A DNA stretch of 53,375 nucleotides, taken from NCBI GenBank assembly GCA_035762175.1, contig DASTPP010000388.1:1-53375 (forward strand), written 5' to 3'. Positions 32,288 to 40,400 of the stretch are shown here, one piece after another. How positions within the stretch are numbered: position 1 is the first letter of the stretch; every line of letters starts with the position of its first letter. This stretch comes from DASTPP01 sp035762175. GTDB lineage: Bacteria; Myxococcota_A; Polyangia; Polyangiales; Polyangiaceae. The notes below the pieces were generated by a model that had not been told where the DNA came from, made no database searches, and was given only the letters and a program-made list of their open reading frames with translations. The position numbers and the translations under genes were made by a program.

Positions 32288-33403
32288 ATGCCCGAGAGCC
32301 GCTTGCCCTTCGTCAGCGTCGTCATGCCTTGCTTGAACGAAGAGGGGTACGTCGAAGACTGCGTGCGCGCCGTGCTGGCCCAAGACTACCCGGCGGACCG
32401 GTTCGAGGTGCTGGTCGCCGACGGGATGAGCGCCGACCGCACGCGCGCGCTCCTGGCGCGCGTGGCGGCGGGCGACGCGCGCGTGCGGGTCATCGACAAC
32501 CTCGACCGCACCCAGTCGGCGGGGCTGAACGCCGCCATCCGGGCGGCGGAGGGCGAGATCATCGTGCGCGCCGACGTGCACGCCGACTACGCGCCCGACT
32601 TCTTGCGGCGCTGCGTCGAGGTGCTCGCGGAGACCGGCGCCGACAACGTGGGCGGCGCGGCCCGCGCCCGGGCGAAGACGTGGTTCCAGCGGGCGCTCCG
32701 CGCCGCGCTCGACAGCCCGCTCGGCGTCGGCGGCTCGAAGTACCGCCGCGCCGACAACGAGGGCTACGTCGACACGGTCTTCCCGGGCGCGTTCCGGCGG
32801 CGGGTGTTCGAGACCGCGGGGCTCTTCGACCCGCGCGCGGTCACGAACGAGGACGCCGAGATGAACCAGCGCATTCACGAGCTGGGCGGCCGGGTCTACC
32901 TCAGCCGGAAGATCGTCGTGCACTACTTCCCGCGGGCGTCGTTCGCGGCGCTGGCGAAGCAGTACTTCAAGTACGGCAAGGGCCGGGCCCGCACCCTGCT
33001 CAAGCACCGGGGGCTGCTCACCGTTCGCCCCGCGCTGCCCTTCCTGATGGTGACGGGGGGCGCGGCCCTGCTCGCGACGAGCCGCCTGCACCCGCTCGCG
33101 CCCTTCGCGTTCGGCGCCTACGCGCTCGGCACGGCCGCCGAGGCGCTGCGCGTCGGGCGCAAGGCGGGCGCGCTCGCGGTGCCGATCGTGTGGGCCATCT
33201 TCCCCACGCTGCACCTTTCGCACGGGGTGGGCTTCGGCGTCGGGCTCGTCCAGTACCTTTTGCGCCCCGACTGGGCCGAGGTCGAGCGCCTGGCCGCGCG
33301 GCCCGAGGGCGTCGAGGCGGCGGGGCCCGCGAGCGGCGTGCGCCGCCGGCCGGGGGTCGTCGAGCCGGCGGCGGGTGGCGGGCGGCGGGCGCGGGCTGCC
33401 TGA
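32288..33403 (+). CDS. Family 2 glycosyltransferase (ExoA-like)
   Basis: A 371-aa membrane-associated glycosyltransferase. The GT2 domain has VSVVMPCLNEEGYVEDCV at the start, VADGMSADRT, IVRADVHADY (metal-binding D-x-H/D site) and TNEDAEMNQRI (catalytic ED). Two hydrophobic helices follow (PFLMVTGGAALLA, VPIVWAIFPTLHLSHG). The closest familiar type is the succinoglycan transferase ExoA. The ATG at 32288 lies 8 bases before the domain. The last residues are repeat-derived (GGGRRARAA), continuing into the tandem repeats after the gene. Confidence 0.88.
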   Translation: MPESRLPFVSVVMPCLNEEGYVEDCVRAVLAQDYPADRFEVLVADGMSADRTRALLARVAAGDARVRVIDNLDRTQSAGLNAAIRAAEGEIIVRADVHADYAPDFLRRCVEVLAETGADNVGGAARARAKTWFQRALRAALDSPLGVGGSKYRRADNEGYVDTVFPGAFRRRVFETAGLFDPRAVTNEDAEMNQRIHELGGRVYLSRKIVVHYFPRASFAALAKQYFKYGKGRARTLLKHRGLLTVRPALPFLMVTGGAALLATSRLHPLAPFAFGAYALGTAAEALRVGRKAGALAVPIVWAIFPTLHLSHGVGFGVGLVQYLLRPDWAEVERLAARPEGVEAAGPASGVRRRPGVVEPAAGGGRRARAA

Positions 33404-33753
33404 CCCGGGCGGCGGGCGGCGGGCGCGGGCTGTCTGACCCGGGCGGCGGGCGGCGGGCGCGGGCTGCCTGACCCGGGCGGCGGGCGCCGGGCGCCGCGGG
33501 CCGCCTGACCCGGGCGCTGGGTAACCTTGCGTGCGCGGGCGGCGGGGGGCGAGGTCTACCGGCACCAGCGCGGAGGCGAAGCAACCTTGCGCGCGCGCGG
33601 GGCGGGGCCGCGCTCGGTGTACCGGGCGAATCGGCGCACGGGCAACCTTGCGCGCGCGGGCGGCGGGGCCCCTGCCGTCGGAGCCCGCGGGGCGAGCTCA
33701 GGGGGCCCGCCGGGCGCGCGAGGTCGCGCGCCGCCCGCATGGAGGGGCCTCGC
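33404..33753. repeat. Two tandem-repeat families, no gene
   Basis: First, about four units of roughly 35 bp with GCGGGCTGCCTGACCCGGGC (about 33370-33515), which begin inside the end of the GT2 gene. Second, three units of about 60 bp starting AACCTTGCGYGCGCG (33523, 33581, 33643). No coding frame or terminator is evident in this 350-base gap. Confidence 0.65.
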
Positions 33754-34086
33754 TCAGCGCTTGAGCAGCAGGGGGCGAAGGTCCTCGAGGCGCTCGTAGG
33801 CCCACCAGAGGTAGTTGCGCGTGCCGCTCTCGCGCAGCGGGTGCAGGCCCTCGTGCTCCGGGTCCTTCTGGAAGGCCTCGAAGGCCGCGCGGTCGGGCCA
33901 CTCGACCAGCACCATGACCTGCCGGGGCTCGGCGTCGCCCCGCAGCGGCGTGGCGCCTTCGTCGAGGCGGCCGAGGGCGACGACCTTGCCGCCGTGCTTG
34001 CGGACGGCGGCGACGCTGCGCCTCGAGTAGGCGAGGTAGTCTCGGTTGTCGGCGAGATCGAAGAGGTTTAGGGCGTAGAGCGGCAT
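33754..34086 (-). CDS. DUF1330-family protein
   Basis: A 110-aa ferredoxin-like alpha+beta protein of the DUF1330 type: ALNLFDLADNRDYLAYSR at the start, VVALGRLDEGATPLRGDAEPRQVMVLVEWPD in the middle and FEAFQKDPEH near the helix. The function of the family is unknown. It lies 72 bases after the WYL-type regulator gene on the same strand and may be controlled by it. Confidence 0.82.
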   Translation of the reverse strand: MPLYALNLFDLADNRDYLAYSRRSVAAVRKHGGKVVALGRLDEGATPLRGDAEPRQVMVLVEWPDRAAFEAFQKDPEHEGLHPLRESGTRNYLWWAYERLEDLRPLLLKR

Positions 34087-34158
34087 GGGTCGACCCGTGG
34101 GCGCGGCGCCCTTCGCGGGCGCGCCCCGGCGCCATAACTCAGCTCTCCGGCCGCTTCA

Positions 34159-34803
34159 TCAGGGCGCGAAGCCGCGCAGCACCTCGGCGCGCTCGATGCG
34201 GTCGAGCCGGAAGTGCCGCCGCTTGCCCGAGGCGAGCTCGACGGCGTCGAGGCGGGTCTCGTGCCGGTCCATGATGACGCACGCGATGCGGACCTCGCGC
34301 GTCGTCTCGACGAAGTTGCCGTCGACGTAGGTGATGCGCAGGGGCTGCTGCTCGAACCACGCGCGCTCGACGGCCTCGCGGACGACCTTCTTGCTCGGCA
34401 GCGCCGGCACGCCCTGGAACGACAGCTCGGACAGGCGCGCGAGCAGCTCGCGCTGGGCCGAGGTCGAGAGGGCGGCGCGCACCTTGTCGAGCCCCGAGGC
34501 GAGCGTGCCTTCGAAGGGCAAGAGGCGCATGTCGGCGGCGAAGCGCCCGAGCGCGACGAGCAGGGCGGCCTCGCGCGCGGTGAAGTTGACGGGCGGCAGG
34601 CTGTAGCTGCGGTCGAGCGCGTAGCCGCCGCCGCGGCCCCGCTCGGCCGAGAGCGGCATCGAGGCGGCGCGCAGCGCGTCGAGGTCGCGGTAGATGGTGC
34701 GCACCGTGACCCCGAAGCGCTCGGCGAGCGCCTCGGCCGTGACGCCGGTGCGGCGGCCGCGCAGGTACTCGGCGAGGGCGAAGAGGCGCTCGGTGCGTCG
34801 CAT
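34159..34803 (-). CDS. YafY-type HTH/WYL transcriptional regulator
   Basis: A 214-aa regulator. Residues 1-60 are a DeoR-like helix-turn-helix (RTERLFALAEYLRGRRTGVTAEALAERFGVTVRTIYRDLDALR pattern) with the GRGGGYALD wing. The C-terminal part (about 135-210, PLRITYVDGNFVETTREVRI...RHFRLDRIERAEVL) is a WYL-like ligand domain. Many relatives repress adjacent genes in response to small molecules or nucleic acids; the target here is not visible. Confidence 0.88.
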   Translation of the reverse strand: MRRTERLFALAEYLRGRRTGVTAEALAERFGVTVRTIYRDLDALRAASMPLSAERGRGGGYALDRSYSLPPVNFTAREAALLVALGRFAADMRLLPFEGTLASGLDKVRAALSTSAQRELLARLSELSFQGVPALPSKKVVREAVERAWFEQQPLRITYVDGNFVETTREVRIACVIMDRHETRLDAVELASGKRRHFRLDRIERAEVLRGFAP

Positions 34804-34884
34804 GCGGGCGGGGGCCCGGCGTAGCGCCGGCGCGGTCCGGCCTCAAGGCGCGCCCCGCCGCGCGGCGGCCGGGCCCCGGGGCGC

Positions 34885-35094
34885 TCAGTAGTGCGGCGGC
34901 GGCTCGTGCGGGGGCTTCGGCGCGAGGGCCGCCTCGGCCGCGGCGTCTTGGCGGGCGCGCAGCGCCTTCAGCTCGGCGCGCAGCCCCTCGATGGCGCGCT
35001 CTTGCATGCGCACGACCGCGCTGAGCTGCTCGATCGTGTCGGTCTGGTGCGTGTAACGAATCTCGAGCTCGATGATGCGCTCTTCGAGGTCCAT
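34885..35094 (-). CDS. slyX: SlyX-family coiled-coil protein
   Basis: A 69-aa protein. The heptad-rich N-terminus (LEERIIELEIRYTHQTDTIEQL) and the C-terminal PPHEPPPHY are the hallmarks of SlyX, a small conserved protein of unknown mechanism. It is a single coiled coil with a proline-rich tail and the normal length for the family. Start ATG 35094. Confidence 0.88.
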   Translation of the reverse strand: MDLEERIIELEIRYTHQTDTIEQLSAVVRMQERAIEGLRAELKALRARQDAAAEAALAPKPPHEPPPHY

Positions 35095-35236
35095 GCGACG
35101 GCGGCAGGGTAGCCGAGCGCGGCGGCGCCGACACCCCCGCCGTGGGCGGGCCCGGGCGCTGGCTCCGGGCGGGCCGGGCCGGCGGGCTCCATTGACCTCG
35201 GGCCCCGGGCCGCGCTAACGACGGGCGGTGCGCTCG

Positions 35237-36205
35237 ATGGCGTCGCCGCCGGCGCGCGCGGCGGCCCCCGCGGCCGCGCTCGCGCTCTCGTGCTGGGCCG
35301 CGGCCGCCGCGGCCGACGGCGGGCCGTCCTGCCAGCGCGCGTCCGGCAAGCTGAGCTGCTGGGGCGGCGAGCTCGTCGTGCGCGAGGCGTCGTTCGACCA
35401 CCCCGAGCTCTTCGCCCGCCTGCCCAAGCGCATGAGCGCGGCCGTCTTCCGCCACCGCCACGCCTGCGCCATCGCCTCGGGCGCGCTCTCGTGCTGGGGC
35501 GACAACGAGGCGGGGCAGCTCGGCGAGGGCACGACGAAGGCCCGGCCGGCGCCGACGCGGGTCGCGCTCGCGGGGCGCGTCACGCAGGTGGCGCTCGGCT
35601 GGGGGCACACCTGCGCCCTGCGCGCCGACGCCCGCGTCTTCTGCTGGGGCAACGGCCGCCCGAGGCCCGCGCCCGTCGCCCTGCCCGCCGACGTCGTCGA
35701 GATCAGCGCCGGCGGCCAGCACAGCTGCGCGCGCCGCCGCGACGGCTCGGTCTTTTGCTGGGGCAGCGGGCAGTACGGCCAGCTCGGCGACGGCACCCGC
35801 TCGCACAGCGCGAAGCCCGTACGGGTGCGCGGCCTCGACGACGCCACCGCCATCGCCGCCGGCCTCTACCACTCGTGCGCGACCCGCGGAGACGGCGCCG
35901 CCTGGTGCTGGGGCAACGGCGGCGGCGGCGAAGACGGCGCCTCGGCGCGCTGGCTCGTGCCCTCGAAGGTGAGCGGGTCCGAGGGCGCGATCGGGGTCGC
36001 CGCGGGCGACTACGGCCTCGTCGTCCGGCGCCGCGGCCGCCCGCCGCTCGCCTGCGACTACTTCATCGGCCCCGACCACGCCCGCGACGATCCGACCCTG
36101 CGCTGCCGCCCCGCCCCCCACCTCGTCGCGCCCGACGTGAACGTCGGCCTCTTCGGCGCGAACCCCAACCTGCGCCTCGTCGACGGCCTGACGATCGTGC
36201 CCTGA
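35237..36205 (+). CDS. Secreted RCC1-repeat protein
   Basis: About 322 aa with a signal peptide ending near AAAAADG. It contains at least five RCC1-like blades, each with C-A and C-W-G elements (HACAIASGALSCWGDNEAGQLGEG, HTCALRADARVFCWGN, HSCARRRDGSVFCWGSGQYGQLGDGT, HSCATRGDGAAWCWGN). Such cysteine-containing RCC1 proteins are frequent in myxobacteria and form a propeller, often at the cell surface. The ATG at 35237 is chosen over a GTG three codons upstream. Function unknown. Confidence 0.85.
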   Translation: MASPPARAAAPAAALALSCWAAAAAADGGPSCQRASGKLSCWGGELVVREASFDHPELFARLPKRMSAAVFRHRHACAIASGALSCWGDNEAGQLGEGTTKARPAPTRVALAGRVTQVALGWGHTCALRADARVFCWGNGRPRPAPVALPADVVEISAGGQHSCARRRDGSVFCWGSGQYGQLGDGTRSHSAKPVRVRGLDDATAIAAGLYHSCATRGDGAAWCWGNGGGGEDGASARWLVPSKVSGSEGAIGVAAGDYGLVVRRRGRPPLACDYFIGPDHARDDPTLRCRPAPHLVAPDVNVGLFGANPNLRLVDGLTIVP

Positions 36206-36276
36206 CGCCCGGCGGCCGCCCGGCCGCGCGCGGGGCAGACCCGGGTACTCGCGATGCGCGGCGCCGGCCGCCCGCG

Positions 36277-36846
36277 TCAGGGCCCGGCCGAAGCGAGCGC
36301 CTCGGCCGCCCGTCGGTAGGCCTCGAGGGTGGGCGGGTCGAAGAGCACGAAGGTGACCCGCGCGGGGCTCGGCTGCCGCGCGAGCTCGCCCCGCACGGCC
36401 GAGAGCGCGGTGCGCGCGGCGCCGTCGAGCGGGCAGCCGTAGTGGCCCGTGCCGATCGACGGGAAGGCCACCGAGCCCACCTGCAGCCGGCGGCAGACCT
36501 CGAGCGCGTTCTGGTAGCAGGCGGCGAGCAGCGGCCAGGTGCCCGCCTCGCCCTCGCGGGCGTAGTCGGGGCCGACGCAGTGAATGACGTAGCGCGCCGG
36601 CAGCCGGTAGGCGGGCGTGGCGAGGGCGCGGCCGGCGGGCAAGAGGCCGCCCGGCAGGGTCTGGCGCACCAGGCGGCAGGCGTTGAGCAGCTCGGGCCCG
36701 GCGGCGCGATGAATGGCGCCGTCGACCCCCGCGCCGCCGGCGAGGCGGGGGTTGGCCGCGTTGGCGATGGCTTCGGCGGCGAAGCCGGTGATATCGCCCA
36801 GGGTGAGCGCGATCGTGGCGGGCCCGACCGGGTACGACGAGCTCAT
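36277..36846 (-). CDS. Macro-domain (ADP-ribose-binding) protein
   Basis: A 189-aa single macro domain. IALTLGDITGFAAEAIANAANPRLAGGAGVDGAIH-type residues form the N-terminal ADP-ribose pocket, and FPSIGTGHYGCPLD the phosphate loop. YVIHCVGPDY is also typical. Members hydrolyse O-acetyl-ADP-ribose or remove ADP-ribose from proteins. The ATG at 36846 directly precedes the domain. It stands alone. Confidence 0.92.
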   Translation of the reverse strand: MSSSYPVGPATIALTLGDITGFAAEAIANAANPRLAGGAGVDGAIHRAAGPELLNACRLVRQTLPGGLLPAGRALATPAYRLPARYVIHCVGPDYAREGEAGTWPLLAACYQNALEVCRRLQVGSVAFPSIGTGHYGCPLDGAARTALSAVRGELARQPSPARVTFVLFDPPTLEAYRRAAEALASAGP

Positions 36847-36962
36847 TCTTCGGGTTTGACGTCACGCCCCCGGCCGCCGTTCACCCCGGGGCGGGGGCGG
36901 CGGGCCGGGGGTCAGCCTTCGCGGGGCGCCCCGCGCCGCCCTTCGACCGCGGGGCCGGCGCT

Positions 36963-37709
36963 TCACTCGGTGCGTTGGGGCTCGCCGGCGGGCAAGGTGG
37001 CCAGAAAGGCGTCGAACGCGCGCCCGACCTCGGCGGCGTCTTTGCCGTCGAAGGTGAGCTTGGTGCGGTAGGAGGGGTCACTCCACGTCGGGTAAGACCC
37101 GACAGCGACCTCGGGGTGGTCGGCGACGACGCGGTCGAGCAGCGGCTTGAGCGTGCCTTCGTCGAGGTTGGTGTAGGCCGCGCGCGAGACGTAGGGCCGG
37201 TCGACGCCGAGGTGGGCGGCGACGACGGCGAGCTTCATGCGGAAGATCTCGGGCACGCCGGGCAGCACCCAGACGTTCTCGACGACGGTGACGGGCCAGC
37301 GCACGTCGTCGGTCTGCAAGAGGCGCGCGCCGACGGGGGCGCGGGCCATGGCGAGGTGGCCCTCGGTCAGCCGCTCGCGGTAGTGATCGCGCAAAAGCTT
37401 CTCGAGGGCGGGGTGGGGGCCGACCTCGAGGCCGAAGGCGGCGGCGACCGAGGCGATGGTGACGTCGTCGTGGGTGGGGCCGACGCCGCCGCTGGTGAAG
37501 ACGAAGGTGTAGTCGCGCGAGAGCTCGGCGACCTCGCGCGCGATGAGCTCGGGCTCGTCGGGCACCATGAGCACGCGGCGCAGGTCGACGCCGAGGCGGC
37601 GCAAGAGGCGGGCGAGCTCGACGACGTTCTCGTCGCGCACCTTGCCGCTGAGCAGCTCGTTGCCGATGACGAGCGCGGCGGCGGTGCGGGGGGCGTCGGC
37701 GGCGTTCAC
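36963..37709 (-). CDS. CinA N-terminal domain (MoCF-biosynthesis type) protein
   Basis: A 248-aa protein with the molybdopterin-binding fold of CinA: TAAALVIGNELLSGKVRDEN at the start, VMVPDEPELIAREV, and FTSGGVGPTHDDVTI. The C-terminal nicotinamide-nucleotide amidase domain of full CinA is absent, as in COG1058-only proteins. The GTG start overlaps the PilZ gene stop by four bases, so the two are probably translated together. The likely role is nucleotide pyrophosphatase activity, by family only. Confidence 0.88.
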   Translation of the reverse strand: MNAADAPRTAAALVIGNELLSGKVRDENVVELARLLRRLGVDLRRVLMVPDEPELIAREVAELSRDYTFVFTSGGVGPTHDDVTIASVAAAFGLEVGPHPALEKLLRDHYRERLTEGHLAMARAPVGARLLQTDDVRWPVTVVENVWVLPGVPEIFRMKLAVVAAHLGVDRPYVSRAAYTNLDEGTLKPLLDRVVADHPEVAVGSYPTWSDPSYRTKLTFDGKDAAEVGRAFDAFLATLPAGEPQRTE

Positions 37710-38071
37710 GTTCGGCCGGCGAGCAGGCGGTCGAGCAGGGCGCGCGACTCGGGCGAGACCTCGCGGAAGGCGACGCCCATGCCGGCGGGGTTGTCGTCGA
37801 CCCGCACGACCTCGCCGACGCCCTCGATGAGCTCGAGGCCGTCGGCGATGACCGTGAAGTGCAGGTCGACGACCGAGCCCACGGGCAGCGGCTGCTTGGT
37901 GCGGATGAACACGCCGCCGCTCGAGATGTTGGTCACGTACGCGTCGAGGAACTCGTCGAACGAGGCGAACTCTTTGTTGATCGTCAGCCGCCCGCTCTTG
38001 CGCGCGGGCGGGGCCCCGGGGGGGGGCGCGGGGGCGTCGTCGTCGGCGGGGGGGGGAGGGGGCGGCGGCAT
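37706..38071 (-). CDS. PilZ-domain protein (myxobacterial TIGR02266 type)
   Basis: A 121-aa protein with a proline-rich start and a PilZ domain: FLDAYVTNISSGGVFIRTKQPLPVGSVVDLHF, then GEVVRVDDNPAGMGVAF. This form, with N-I-S-x-G-G-V-F, is the one common in myxobacteria. Classical PilZ domains bind cyclic di-GMP; the RxxxR arginines are not obvious here, so binding is uncertain. It lies between rng and the cinA-like gene on the same strand. Confidence 0.88.
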   Translation of the reverse strand: MPPPPPPPADDDAPAPPPGAPPARKSGRLTINKEFASFDEFLDAYVTNISSGGVFIRTKQPLPVGSVVDLHFTVIADGLELIEGVGEVVRVDDNPAGMGVAFREVSPESRALLDRLLAGRT

Positions 38072-38098
38072 GGCGGGGCGCGGGCTGGCGTGCGGGCC

Positions 38099-40108
38099 TC
38101 AGCGCCCGGTCAGCTCGAATTGCTCGAGATGATACTCTTTTCGCGGCTGCAGGTCGATGCGCCGCGTGAACCTTCGCTCGGCCTCCTGGACGGCGGAGCG
38201 CTCTTCGCCCTTCATCAGGGAGATGACCTCGGGGTGCGCCTGCACGACCACGGTGTAGCCGGGCAGCGAGCTGTGCTCGCGCCGGATGGAGCGCAAGATC
38301 TCGTAGACCGTCGTCTGCTTCGAGCGCACCTGCCCCGTGCCGTCGCAGTAGAAGCAGGGCTCGTGCAAAAGGCGCCCGATGCTCTCGCGCGTGCGCTTGC
38401 GGGTCATCTCGATGAGGCCGAGCTCGCTGATGCGGTTGAGCGAGGTCTTCGCCTTGTCTTTCAGCAAGAGGTCTTCGAGCCGCCGGCGCACCTGCTCGCG
38501 CGACGAGGCGCGCTCCATGTCGATGAGGTCGAGCACGATGAGGCCGCCCAGGTTGCGGAAGCGCAGCTGGTAGGCGATCTCTTCGACCGCCTCGAGGTTC
38601 GTCTTGAGAATGGTCTCTTCGTGGTCTTTGCTGCCCTTGCCGACGTAGCTGCCGGTGTTGACGTCGATGGCCGTCAGCGCCTCGGCCTCGTCGATGATGA
38701 GGTAGCCGCCCGAGGGCAGCGGCACCTTGCGGGCGAGCGCGCGCGCGATCTCTTCTTCGATGCCGTACGCGTCGAAGATCGGCTCGGAGCCCTCGTACAG
38801 CTCGACGTCGTTCGCCCGCTCGGGCAAGAACGCCTCGACGAAGCGCTTGAGCCGCTCGTACTGCTCGCGGTCGTCGACGATGATCTTGTGCACGTCGTCG
38901 CCGAACAGGTCGCGCGCGGCCTTGAGCACCAGGTCGAGCTCTTTGTAGAGCAGCGAGGGCGCCCGCGCCTTCTCGCGCTTCTTCGCGATCTCGCCCCAGA
39001 GCCGCACCAGGTAGCCGATGTCCGCCTTGAGCTGCTTCTTGGTCAGCCCCTCGGCCACCGTCCGCACGATGAGCCCGCCGCTCGGCGGCCGCATGCTCTC
39101 GATCGCCTCGCGCAGCCGCTGGCGCTCTTTCTCGGACCCGATGCGCTTCGAGATGCCGACGTACTCGACCGTCGGCATGTACACGACGTAGCGGCCCGGC
39201 AACGAGACGTGGCTGGTGACGCGCGCGCCCTTGGTGCCGATGGGCTCCTTCGAGATCTGCACCAGGACCTCTTGCCCCTCGCGCACCACCTCGCGAATCG
39301 GCGTGTTCTTGTCGATGCGCGAGGGCCCCTCCGCCTTCGAGGACGAGCCCTTGCGCACCTTCGGCGAGCCGCCCTTGCCCTCCTTCGACGCCCCCTCGCT
39401 GCCGCCCTTGCCCGAGCCGCCGCCCTTGCCGCCCTTGCCCCCCCCGCGCCGCTTCTCGCCCCGCGGCGGCTCGGCCGGGCCCCCGGCCCGCCCGCGCGCC
39501 TCGCCCTCGCCGCCGGCCCGCTCGCGCGCCTCGGCCCGCGCCCGCCCGCGCGGCGGCGCCTCGCTCGCGCCCCCCGCCCCCTCGCCCGGCTCGGCCCCGC
39601 CCTCGGACGCCGCCCCGGCGCCCGCCCTCTCGCCGCCCTCGGCGCCCGCCTTCTCGCCGCCCTCGGCGCCCGACTTGCGGCGGCGGCGCCGGCGGCCGGG
39701 CTTGGCCACCGTCGTGCCCGCCTCGGCCGCCGCCTCGCCCTCGCCCTCGGCCGCCCCCGCCTCGGGCGCGAGCGCCGAGGCGGCCGCCGGCGGCGGCGCC
39801 GCCTCGGGCGCGGGCTGCTCGTCGTCGTCGCGCTCGACGCGCCGCTTGGTGCCGGCCAAGTAGTGCTCGAAGTCGTCGTGGCGAATCAGGTCTTCGACGT
39901 GCAAGAACGCCGCCTTGTCGAGCCCGACGTCGAGGAAGGCGGCCTGCATGCCGGGCAAGACGCGCGTCACGCGCCCGAGCACCACGTCGCCGAGGCAGCG
40001 CTCTTGCCCCGCCCGCTCGATGTGGAGCTCGGCGATGATGCCGCCCTCGATCAGGGCTACGCGCGTCTCACGGATATCGACATTGATAACAATGACATTT
40101 TGCGCCAT
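38099..40108 (-). CDS. rng: Ribonuclease E/G family endonuclease with insertion in the S1 region
   Basis: A 669-aa RNase that processes rRNA and degrades mRNA. The first S1-domain strands are at residues 37-75 (GDVVLGRVTRVLPGMQAAFLD). About 175 residues of Glu/Ala/Gly/Arg-rich sequence (about 90-265) interrupt the S1 domain before EVLVQISKEPIGTKGARVTS. The catalytic aspartates lie in TAIDVNTGSYVG and IVLDLIDMERASS, and the zinc link is CFYCDGTG. The C-terminal scaffold of RNase E is absent, hence the RNase G name. Start ATG 40108. Confidence 0.92.
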   Translation of the reverse strand: MAQNVIVINVDIRETRVALIEGGIIAELHIERAGQERCLGDVVLGRVTRVLPGMQAAFLDVGLDKAAFLHVEDLIRHDDFEHYLAGTKRRVERDDDEQPAPEAAPPPAAASALAPEAGAAEGEGEAAAEAGTTVAKPGRRRRRRKSGAEGGEKAGAEGGERAGAGAASEGGAEPGEGAGGASEAPPRGRARAEARERAGGEGEARGRAGGPAEPPRGEKRRGGGKGGKGGGSGKGGSEGASKEGKGGSPKVRKGSSSKAEGPSRIDKNTPIREVVREGQEVLVQISKEPIGTKGARVTSHVSLPGRYVVYMPTVEYVGISKRIGSEKERQRLREAIESMRPPSGGLIVRTVAEGLTKKQLKADIGYLVRLWGEIAKKREKARAPSLLYKELDLVLKAARDLFGDDVHKIIVDDREQYERLKRFVEAFLPERANDVELYEGSEPIFDAYGIEEEIARALARKVPLPSGGYLIIDEAEALTAIDVNTGSYVGKGSKDHEETILKTNLEAVEEIAYQLRFRNLGGLIVLDLIDMERASSREQVRRRLEDLLLKDKAKTSLNRISELGLIEMTRKRTRESIGRLLHEPCFYCDGTGQVRSKQTTVYEILRSIRREHSSLPGYTVVVQAHPEVISLMKGEERSAVQEAERRFTRRIDLQPRKEYHLEQFELTGR

Positions 40109-40400
40109 ACGTGAATGAGCCTATTTGATGGGCCCCCGCGCGCCCCGGCGGGGCGAAGAGGGGGGCGGGGTGGGGGGGAGCCGACAGCCGGCCGGCTCGA
40201 CCCGGCGCGCGCCCCGGCGGGGCGCGCAGCGAAGGGGGCGCGGGGCGCGACGCCTTTCGGCCCGGCGGGTCGCCGGCGTGGTCGGGGGGCCCTCGCATCG
40301 CCGGAGCCTAGGCGCCGCCGCCGACCAGCCGCAAGGGGGAGCGGCGGGGGCCACGAGCGCGAGCGCATGCCTTTCGCGTCGTGGTAGGAGAGCAAACACC

